Source of the DNA: Saprospiraceae bacterium
Lineage (GTDB): Bacteria; Bacteroidota; Bacteroidia; Chitinophagales; Saprospiraceae
Direction: 5' to 3'
DNA: 25,184 nucleotides
NCBI GenBank assembly: GCA_016715105.1
Contig: JADKBO010000016.1
Location: 1-25,184, forward strand
In this document: in pieces, positions 16,308-23,705 of the stretch
How positions within the stretch are numbered: position 1 is the stretch's first letter
Layout of the letters: every line of letters starts with the position of its first letter
Translations under genes and position numbers: made by a program
The notes under the pieces: model-generated
What the model was told of the DNA's origin: nothing
Seen by the model: the letters and a program-made list of their open reading frames with translations, nothing else
Databases searched by the model: none

Positions 16308-17936
16308 AAAATGGTGCAGGTGCAACCACTTCAATCAGTTTTTCTTTGGTGGGATGCCAAAACTGAATGTACTCTGCGTGTAACATCAACCTTTTCAGCC
16401 CGATGGCCATATAAATCATCACCTTCTATGGCCATATTCAATCCTAAATGATGAGCGGCATGAACCCTCAATTGATGTGTTCTTCCCGTAATTGGGAAAA
16501 AGTGAATCCTTGTTTTATCATTTGACACTTCAACAACTTTCCAATTGGTAACAGCATGTTTTCCATGTGCATAACAAACCAATTGGTGCGGTCTATTTTC
16601 CAAATCTACCCTTAACGGCAAATCAATTATGCCATCTGTTCCCTGAACTCTTCCTTCTAAAATGGCTACATATCGTTTTGTTACTTTTCGTTTTGTAAAT
16701 TGTGATTGCAAGTTTTGATGAACGTATTTGGTTTTTGCAATGACCAATAGTCCAGAAGTTGACATGTCTAATCTATGGACAATCAAAGGTCCGGTAGCGT
16801 ATGGATACAGAGCTTTAACCCTCGTATAAACACTGTCTTGTATTTTTTTGCCAGGAACAGATAAAAAATTTGGCGGTTTGTTAATAACTAAAACAGCATC
16901 GTCTTCATAAATGATGTCAAACGGAATTTCGGCAGATTTTCTGGCCAACATTGGGTTTTCATCCACTACCAAACCCTGCATCATGTGTCCTAGAATTGGT
17001 TCGCATTTTCCACGACAGGCTGGATAATACTCCCCATGTTTCCTGATTTCTGAAGATGGTGATTTTCCCCACCAAAATTCAGCTAAAGCAATGGGCTTCA
17101 TTTTGTTTTGATAGGCAAATTGCAATAACTTAGGTGCGGCATTCACCTGCTCCAGACGGTGGTACTTGAATGTCGTACTTGAGGAAGATATCCCTAAGTG
17201 TATGATTTTGACCATCATAGTCTAAAAAATCATATTGCTCAAAAAGCTGAGTTTGCAGTTCATTGGACATAGATTTGCGCAATTCCTTTAACTGATTGAC
17301 CTTGTCCATATGAGGTTGTAAAAGGGCATTCAAACTTTCCATTTTTGCACGAAGATTTTTATTGGCATCTTTGTATTGATAATGCCACATAGCACTTTCT
17401 TTATTGAGCTCATTTATGAGATCTTCATCATTAGGTGATGCCTCTTTTGACTTTTCTTTCTTTTGGCAACAGCCATGGCTTTCTTCAGCTCAGTTAATTG
17501 ATACTCCATCAATACTTTATGACTCTCAAGCTCAATTTTTAGTTCAGAAACATACTCACCATTTTCTAGGTCAACTATTTCCTGATTTATAGCTGATATC
17601 TTATCCTCTCCCTTACGATAAAATCCATTTCATCCAAAGTGTCAAACACTGGTGGAACAAAACCCTGAAAATGATTTCCTCCACCCAATTTACCGGAAAA
17701 GGAAGCAAAAAACCAATTTTATTTTTATCATTTGTGACAACTAATACACCAAACATCTTACCTACTTCTTCATCAAAATCATGCTCATTGAGCTTTAATT
17801 TCCAAATGCTAAGTTTTAATTTTTCAGCAGCAAATTGAGCGATAGGATGAGGGTAATAATTAAATGGATAATTGAAAGTTTCGGGAATTATGAATTGATT
17901 TTCAGCATTATGTATCGGTATGAAATAATTGGACAT
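16306..17936 (-). CDS. RluA family RNA pseudouridine synthase with long N-terminal extension, frameshifted
   Basis: Converts specific uridines in rRNA or tRNA to pseudouridine. The catalytic domain (last about 230 residues) has IIYEDDAVLVINKPPNFLSV, the catalytic-Asp motif LIVHRLDMSTSGLLVIA, KRYVAILEGR and PITGRTHQLRVHAAHHLG, and after a shift near 16395 the C-terminal RLMLHAEYIQFWHPTKEKL and VVAPAPF. Upstream, about 300 residues begin MSNYFIPIHNAENQFIIPET, followed by a lysine/glutamate-rich helical stretch (about 17600-17250; e.g. NKNLRAKMESLNALLQPHM) that looks like a coiled coil, and a segment with CRGKC. This long form of about 545 residues is the usual Bacteroidota variant. Breaks occur near 17650, 17440, 17150 and 16395. 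I place the start at 17936 because a -7 promoter element lies at 17961-17968, excluding longer starts. Confidence 0.88.
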
Positions 17937-17960
17937 CTTGAATAACCATCGTTTGAAAGG

Positions 17961-17968
17961 CAAAATTA
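17961..17968 (-). promoter_or_regulatory. -7 promoter element of the RluA gene
   Basis: The minus strand reads TAATTTTG, matching TAnnTTTG, 24 bases before the chosen ATG at 17936. No clear -33 TTG is visible. Confidence 0.4.
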
Positions 17969-18069
17969 AGATTTTTGGAGTGAAACCATTCTTTTAATAA
18001 AGTTTATGGAAAGGTAAGAGGTTGGAAGGGAACGGAGCCTCAGGAGTCAGGCTAAGGTCAGTTTTAATT

Positions 18070-18110
18070 CCCCGGGGGGCCCGGGGGGGGTGGGGTGGGC
18101 CGCGGGGGCG
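18070..18110. other. Anomalous G/C-only tract in a divergent intergenic region
   Basis: Of 41 bases, 39 are G or C; the only others are T at 18091 and 18096. It contains runs of 6, 9, 4, 3 and 5 G residues on the + strand and overlapping CCCGGG/GGGCCC words. The surrounding DNA is strongly AT-rich. It lies between the RluA gene (leftward) and the aminotransferase gene (rightward). Part of the adjacent sequence (18010-18060) is also unusually purine-rich. The G runs could form a G-quadruplex if genuine; an assembly or read artefact is equally likely. Confidence 0.6.
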
Positions 18111-18221
18111 TTCCATCACATCTGGCCGCAGCAACTTTCCTTTAATGTATACGTTCTATCTCCTTTTAAATCTGATATTGCATATAATTGGAATTTTGAT
18201 AATTTTACCCAAAAGTAAAGA

Positions 18222-19160
18222 ATGGTGCACGGGACGCATAATGCGGTCAAGGATGACAGGAATGAGGAGATTCTCATATATGTAAACGGTGAATTTTTTC
18301 CGAGAAATGAAGCAAAAATTTCTGTTTTTGACAGCGGATATTTGGTCGGAGATGGAATTTGGGAAGCAATACGATTACACAATGGAGGGTTACCTTTTTT
18401 GGATTTACATTTGAATAGACTTTGGCAAGGATCCAAAGCAGTGGGCATGGATTTGAAAATGACCAAACAAGATCTGGTCAATATCATCTGGAAAGTTTTG
18501 AATGCAAACAAAATGACAGATGGAGTACATATCCGCATTATGGTGACAAGAGGCATCAAGAAAACTCCTTCACAAGACCCGAGACTTACCATCACTGGCC
18601 CAAATTTGGTCATCATTCCTGAATACAAAAAAGCCAATGAAGATACCCGAAAAAAGGGTGTATTTCTATTTACATCAACCATCAGACGTGGGTCTCCTGA
18701 CTATTTGGATCCTAGGCTCAATTGTCACAGTAAATTACATGAGGTGCAGGCTTTGATTCAAGCCATTGAAGCGGGTGCTGATGAAGCTTTGATGTTGGAT
18801 GTAAATGGCTTTGTAGCTACTTGCAATTCGACCAATTTTTTCATCGTGAAAGACGAAAAAGTCATTACATCCACCGGCAAGTATTGTATGAATGGAATTA
18901 CCCGCCAAAACGTTTTGACTATCTGTAAAGACCAAGGCATAACTTATTTAGAAAAGGATTTTTCCTTGACAGATGTTTATGATGCAGACGAAGCATTTGT
19001 AACAGGCACCTTTGGTGGACTGACTCCTGTAGTGAAAATAGATGGAAAAATAATTAGTAAAGGAGAAGGGCCTTTGACTGAAAAATTAAATGAATATTAT
19101 CATGAATTGGTGCATCAATCAGCGCTAAAATCGAAAGAATCAACATGGATCAAACTATAA
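18222..19160 (+). CDS. Class IV PLP-dependent aminotransferase (branched-chain / D-amino-acid type)
   Basis: An intact 312-residue frame. Fold-type IV aminotransferases transfer amino groups between branched-chain or D-amino acids and 2-oxo acids. Landmarks: IYVNGEFFPRNEAKISVFDS, GDGIWEAIRLHNG (cofactor and substrate face), VHIRIMVTRG, then RLNCHSKLHEVQALI with the expected Schiff-base lysine K171, DEALMLDVNGFVATCNSTNF (class IV G...E/T..N.F signature, with Thr-Cys where Glu is common), GITRQNVLTIC (phosphate cup) and EAFVTGTFGGLTPV. The GDG.WE.I/LRLH.G variant marks a subgroup often paired or fused with a sulfotransferase-like domain, and here the next gene is exactly that, overlapping by 16 bases. 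The true substrate is not known; biosynthetic IlvE activity should not be assumed. Confidence 0.9.
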   Translation: MVHGTHNAVKDDRNEEILIYVNGEFFPRNEAKISVFDSGYLVGDGIWEAIRLHNGGLPFLDLHLNRLWQGSKAVGMDLKMTKQDLVNIIWKVLNANKMTDGVHIRIMVTRGIKKTPSQDPRLTITGPNLVIIPEYKKANEDTRKKGVFLFTSTIRRGSPDYLDPRLNCHSKLHEVQALIQAIEAGADEALMLDVNGFVATCNSTNFFIVKDEKVITSTGKYCMNGITRQNVLTICKDQGITYLEKDFSLTDVYDADEAFVTGTFGGLTPVVKIDGKIISKGEGPLTEKLNEYYHELVHQSALKSKESTWIKL

Positions 19161-19863
19161 GAATAAGTGCTTGGTGTGGGCCAAGAAATCTTTCAACTGC
19201 GCTGATGTACGCATTTGACAATCGGCAGGATTGTATTGCATTTGATGAACCATTGTATGCATACTATTTATTGAATTCGCCAGCAAGAGCATATCATCCT
19301 GGTGCAGAAGATATTATTTCTAATATGGAAGGAAATCCCAAAAACCTGATCGACTTTATGCTTGGAGATTTTCCAATGCCAGTTGTATTTTTCAAACAAA
19401 TGACACACCATTTGCTTGATATCGACCGTGCATTTATGGAGAAAATGAAAAATATCATCCTCACGAGAGACCCATTTGATATGATTCCGTCCTTTGCCAA
19501 AGTAGTTCCAAATCTGACGATTGAGGATATTGGGTACAAAGATCAACTTGCGTTGAAGGAATATTTGAATTCCAAAGGTCAAGATGTTTTAGTTGTAGAT
19601 TCCAAAAATTGCAAGAAAACCCATCTGAAGTTTTGGCTAGATTATGTGATTTTTTGCGGTATACCATTTGACGAAAAGATGCTTAAATGGGAGAGGTTGG
19701 ACCAAAAGATTCTGATGGAATATGGGCGCCTTATTGGTATGAATCCGTCCATAAATCAACTCATTTTTTGCCCTACAAACCGAAAGAAGAGCCTTTTCCA
19801 GAAACTCTTTATCCATTGCTGGAAGAATGTAATATTTACTACGATGCATTGACCGCCATTTAG
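19145..19863 (+). CDS. Sulfotransferase-like P-loop protein, one frameshift
   Basis: About 239 residues. The N-terminus RISAWCGPRNLSTALMYAF (residues 6-24) is the 5'-phosphosulfate-binding loop of sulfotransferases (GPRN.ST..M), followed by FDEPLYAYYL. IILTRDPFDMIPSF, with R108 and S116, is the 3'-phosphate-binding motif (R.P.....S). After a frameshift near 19695 the C-terminus reads DGIWAPYWYESVHKSTHFLP then YPLLEECNIYYDALTAI. All PAPS-binding elements are present, so a true sulfotransferase is possible, although the acceptor is unknown. The start lies inside the aminotransferase gene, 16 bases before its end, implying translational coupling. From memory, the same two domains are fused in plant branched-chain-aminotransferase-like proteins, which supports a shared pathway. 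Confidence 0.8.
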
Positions 19864-19964
19864 TAATAAAGTGATGTAAACTATTGATGATCAAAAACTT
19901 GGCAATATTATTGTTGTATTGAATGAAGAGAGTTCTCGACTAGGATTTTTTCAAAATAACAATA

Positions 19965-21319
19965 ATGAACCGCTCCATTTGCCCTTTTATAGCTTGGGTG
20001 TTTTTCCTTATATCAACTTTACCATTGGTAAGTCAATGTACCATAGGTAATCCTTCTACCAATGCTCCTCTTGGAGTACTGCAAAAACCATAGAACAAAA
20101 AACTTTAATGATGCAAGACGTTGGGAAGAAACAAATCGAATGCTTACACCCAATTGCTTAGGTAATATGGTACCTCCACAGGCGGATGGGCAAGTTTGAC
20201 AGATGATGTATTGGTGTTTTACATTCATAATTCTGAAAGAACGGCAAGGGGGTTGTTGCCTTTCGAAGGGGTAGAAACAAGTTTAGATCAGGTTGCTCAA
20301 GGTCATACAGATTACATGATGGCACAAGATTTTTTTTCGCATTATGGTAATCCTGCACAAGGGACTGGAAATATATATAACAGATGTACCAGCCCAACAT
20401 CTGTCTCGGGAAGCAGCCCGGGGCAGAGAATCAACAGTAATGTTTTGCTCAATGGAAAGTATTCTTACTGGGCTGAAAACATAGCAGTTGCTGTAAATTT
20501 TCAAAGTAGCTTTCCCAATTTTTCTGCATCTTCTATGTATACTTTATTTATACAGATGCTGGTTCTGCTTGGGGTCACCGGATAAATATATTTAGAGTTT
20601 ATACCAATAATTATGGAGGGACAGGATCAGAATGATTTATCGGAGTGGGAGTAACTCAAGGTACAAATTACCAGACAACTGCTTTTGGTTGTGGCACCAA
20701 CTGGGCTCACGCAAAAATTCTAAATGTGGATTATTATGACCCAATCAATGTAGCTCCAGGGACTTTTTCATTTATTACGGTGGTTTTACCAGCTAGGTTG
20801 CGTGAGTTTACTGCTCAAACTAAAGGAAGTGATATCGAGGTTTCATGGCTTGTAGATCTTGAAGAAAACTTAGATCATTATGAGTTGGAGCATTCTAAAA
20901 ATGGTTTGGAATTTGATTATTTGGCTGAATTAGAAGCTAGAGGTACTACAAACGATCCGACCCAATATTTGGCCAAGGATTTCGATCCTTATGACGGAGT
21001 AAATTATTACAGGTTGAAAATGATAGATTTCGATGGATCTTTCACATACTCCAAAATTTGTCAAGCATCTATTTCTTCAGATAGGCCTGTTCCTCAAATT
21101 TATCCAAACCCATTCCAATCCATTTTAACAATTGAAGGGGGCGATCATGATGATATGCACTATGTTTTGACAGATTTGTTAGGGCAAAAAGTAGCGATTG
21201 GTAGGATAAGTAATCAAAAGCATGAGTTGGATTTGTCATCCCTATTAACTGGTGTTTATATCCTTCAACTCTTTGAAAATGAACATTTTGTTTCTGCTCA
21301 AAAATTGCTAAAGCATTAA
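19965..21319 (+). CDS. Secreted CAP (SCP/PR1) domain protein with T9SS sorting domain, frameshifted
   Basis: The signal peptide MNRSICPFIAWVFFLIST is followed by LPLVSQCTIG. After shifts in 20090-20190 the CAP domain reads YIHNSERTARGLLPFEGVET, QVAQGHTDYMMAQDFFSHYG (CAP histidine and F.H signature), KYSYWAENIAV, and after a shift near 20555 DAGSAWGHRINIF and IGVGVTQGTNYQTTAFGCG. It continues with a fibronectin-like strand-rich region (LREFTAQTKGSDIEVSWLVD, YYRLKMIDFDGSFTYSKI) and ends in a type A T9SS sorting domain: PQIYPNPFQSILTIEGG ... GVYILQLFENEHFVSAQKL. About 450 codons. CAP proteins have varied extracellular roles; the molecular activity is unknown. The sorting domain predicts export through the type IX system, for which a PorP/SprF component is encoded at 3615-4685. 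Confidence 0.88.
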
Positions 21320-21434
21320 TTTAATAATATGATTTGGTTTTAAAAGTGACACTCTGACAAAGTCATTTGAAAATATGTCAGCTCATTTTCCATTCCTCAC
21401 CACTAATTGGAAATTTTGTCACAACTATACAATG

Positions 21435-21458
21435 TAGCACATTTATGATTATGAGTGC
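21435..21458. promoter_or_regulatory. Possible degenerate CIRCE (HrcA) operator upstream of groES
   Basis: TAGCAC (21435-21440) and GAGTGC (21453-21458) match the inner parts of the two arms of CIRCE (TTAGCACTC-N9-GAGTGCTAA). Outer positions do not match and the arms are not perfectly placed (one base off). It is 94 bases upstream of groES, where a CIRCE is expected in genomes that regulate groESL through HrcA. Weak evidence; a single indel could explain the spacing. Confidence 0.25.
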
Positions 21459-21551
21459 AGTCTTGACGGTAGTCTTTCATGTATTTAAACTGTTTACAGA
21501 CCATTTGATATTAATTTTTTATTCATTGACATTTTAAAACTAATTTGAATT

Positions 21552-21815
21552 ATGAAGCCAATTAACGACAGAGTTGTGGTGAAGCCGGCTCCCGCAGAAA
21601 CTAAAACAAAAGGGGGAATTATTATTCCGGACACTGCTCAGGAAAAGCCCCAAAAAGGAGTGGTTGTTGCTGTAGGTCCTGGAAAAGATGACAACAAAAT
21701 GACTGTAAAGAAAGGTGATACTGTTCTTTATGGTAAATATGCAGGACAAGAAATAAGCTATGAAGGTGAAGATTTTTTAATTATGAGAGAAGATGATATT
21801 TTAGTCATTCTTTAG
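21552..21815 (+). CDS. groES: Co-chaperonin GroES
   Basis: An intact 87-residue frame. GroES forms the heptameric lid of the GroEL folding chamber. Recognisable: MKPINDRVVVKPAPAETKTK (N-terminal strand), the mobile loop GGIIIPDTAQEKPQKG with the GroEL-contacting IIIP, then VVVAVGPGK, VKKGDTVLYGKYAG and the C-terminal DFLIMREDDILVIL. The groEL gene starts 66 bases downstream, the normal operon order. Its start codon is supported by the sequence; the AT-rich leader has no Shine-Dalgarno, as usual in Bacteroidota. Confidence 0.97.
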   Translation: MKPINDRVVVKPAPAETKTKGGIIIPDTAQEKPQKGVVVAVGPGKDDNKMTVKKGDTVLYGKYAGQEISYEGEDFLIMREDDILVIL

Positions 21816-21881
21816 TAATGAAACCTACTTTACCTTTTGAAAACCTAATAATATTAAATAACATTAAAAAAAGAAATAAAA

Positions 21882-23170
21882 ATGGCTAAAGAAATTAGCT
21901 TTAATTCAGATGCAAGAGCTTCGTTAAAGAAGGGAATTGATGCATTGGCAAATGCTGTAAAGTGACCTTAAGTCCAAAAGGAAGAAACGTTGTCATTCAG
22001 AAAAGCTTTTGGTGCACAAACAATCACAAAAGATGGAGACACTGTTAAAAAAGAAATCGAATTGGAAAACCCAGTTGAGAATATGGGTGCACAAATGGTA
22101 AAAGAAGTAGCTTCTAAAACTGCAGATGCAGCAGGTGATGGTACAACAACTGCTACTGTATTGGCGCAAGCTATGGTTACTGCAGGACTTAAATATGTTG
22201 CTGCAGGCGCAAACCCAATGGATTTGAAAAGAGGTATAGATAAAGCCGTTGAAGTAGTTATTGCAACTTTGAAAAAGAATTCTGAGGTAATTGGAAATGA
22301 TCTTAAAAAAATTCAGCAAGTTGCTGCTATTTCTGCAAACAATGATGAAACAATTGGAGATATTATCGCTGAAGCGATGAGAAAAGTGTCTACGACTGGT
22401 GTTATAACTGTAGAGGAATCCAGAAGTATGGAAACTTTACTTATTCTAAAAAAGTTTCTCAATCAGGCAGACCACTTTTGATCATTGCTGAAGATTGTTG
22501 ACTAGTGAAGCACTTGGTGTATTGGTAGTAAACAGATTGAGAGGTGGTTTGAAAGTTGTAGCCGTGAAAGCTCCCGGATTTGGAGACAGAAGAAAGGCTA
22601 TGTTGGAAGACATTGCCGCTTTAAAGGCGGTACTGTTATTTCTGAGGAAAAGGGATATAAATTGGAAAATGTCACAACCGAAGATTTAGGCCAAGCAACA
22701 AAATTACTGTTGATAAAGACAATAGTACGATTGTTAGTGGAAAGGAAAGAAAGATCTAATTCAGGCAAAATTGCTCAAATCAAAGGTCGATCGAAACAAC
22801 TACGTCTGATTATGATAAAGAAAAACTTCAAGAAAGACTAGCTAAATTGGCAGGAGGTGTGGCTGTTCTGAATGTAGGCGCAGCAACTGAGGTTGAAATG
22901 AAAGAAAAGAAAGACAGAGTGGACGATGCATTGCATGCTACCAGAGCTGCTGTTGAAGAAGGTATAGTTGTAGGTGGTGGAGTAGCTTTGTTGAGAACAA
23001 TTTCAGCTCTTGATAATATGAAAAATGAAAATGAGGATGAGAAGCTTGGCATACAAATTGTAAAAAAAGCTTTGGAAGCACCTTTAAGAATTATTGCTGA
23101 AAACGCAGGTGTTGACGGTTCTGTTGTTTTACAAGAAGTATTGAAATCTAAAGGAGATTTAATACACTGA
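21882..23170 (+). CDS. groEL: Chaperonin GroEL, frameshifted and lacking two conserved blocks
   Basis: GroEL is the ATP-driven folding chamber. MAKEISFNSDARASLKKGID starts at 21882; after shifts near 21960-21995 KAFGAQTITKDGDTVKKEIE follows, with the ATP-site motif AADAAGDGTTTATVLAQAMV represented as TADAAGDGTTTATVLA. Apical-domain text TGVITVEESRSMET (to about 22435) then jumps directly to LLILKKVSQSGRPLLIIAED: about 45 conserved residues are absent, including the substrate-binding FDRGYLSPYF segment. The sequence resumes with LVVNRLRGGLKVVAVKAPGF and GDRRKAMLEDIAAL, and with shifts near 22635-22800 continues through LAGGVAVLNVGAATEVEMKE and EEGIVVGGGVALLRTISALD, ending at VVLQEVLKSKGDLIH. 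The last 70-80 residues of a normal GroEL (with AGVIDPTKV, which holds an ATP-contact Asp) are missing. As written it encodes about 430 residues instead of about 545, so it could not work as a normal chaperonin; assembly deletion is the simplest explanation. Confidence 0.93.
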
Positions 23171-23291
23171 TTACATAATAATTTTGGATTTACTTGATCA
23201 ATGAAAGAATTAATTTATTTTAATTCACGTTGACTTAGCTGTATTCAAACTAATAATTGATCATGAATATATGACCACGCAAAATAAGTGA

Positions 23292-23681
23292 ATGATAAGT
23301 TTAGCATTGATTGCCCACGATGGCAAAAAACCGGAGATGGTTTCTTTTGTCATGAGACATAAAGACATATTGGAAAAATGTAACATTTTCGCTACCGGGA
23401 CTACTGGAGGTTTTATCGAAAGAGAAGGATTTAAAGTTAATAAGTTATTGAGTGGACCAAAGGGCGGTGATGCCCAAATAGCAGCTATGTTGGCTGAAGG
23501 AAATATAGATTGTGTTATTTTTTTCAGAGACCCGTTGGATAAACACCCACATGAACCCGATGTGCAAATGTTGATGAGGATAGCAGATGTGCATAATATT
23601 CCGCTTGCTACAAACCCTAAAACTGCCTTTTATATATTGAGGGGTATTGAAGCAACCATCAATGATTCATTTGAGAACTAG
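23292..23681 (+). CDS. mgsA: Methylglyoxal synthase
   Basis: An intact 129-residue frame. MgsA converts dihydroxyacetone phosphate to methylglyoxal and phosphate, relieving triose-phosphate build-up; cytosolic, homohexameric, inhibited by phosphate. Seen: LALIAHDGKKPEMVSF (H9 and K13, phosphate contacts), NIFATGTTGG (phosphate loop), LLSGPKGGDAQIAAM with the catalytic Asp D60 (equivalent to Asp71 of E. coli), FFRDPLDKHPHEPDVQ with H87 and D90 (equivalent to His98 and Asp101), and HNIPLATNPKTA. All catalytic residues are present. It is 120 bases after the (truncated) groEL and 24 bases before uvrC. Confidence 0.95.
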   Translation: MISLALIAHDGKKPEMVSFVMRHKDILEKCNIFATGTTGGFIEREGFKVNKLLSGPKGGDAQIAAMLAEGNIDCVIFFRDPLDKHPHEPDVQMLMRIADVHNIPLATNPKTAFYILRGIEATINDSFEN

Positions 23682-23705
23682 GCTTTTCATTCAAGACCTG
23701 CACGA

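Noticed and set aside
18116..18682. 188-codon frame on the minus strand opposite the aminotransferase
   Set aside because: The + strand frame is an intact class IV aminotransferase; the antisense frame shows no recognisable motif.
21541..21551. TAATTTG directly before groES as a -7 promoter box
   Set aside because: One base short of TAnnTTTG and only 4 bases from the ATG, which would make groES leaderless; no -33 at the right distance. Could be real with one dropped T, but not supported as written.
21993..22319. 108-codon frame on the minus strand opposite groEL
   Set aside because: Antisense shadow of a strongly conserved coding region; the + strand encodes unmistakable GroEL.
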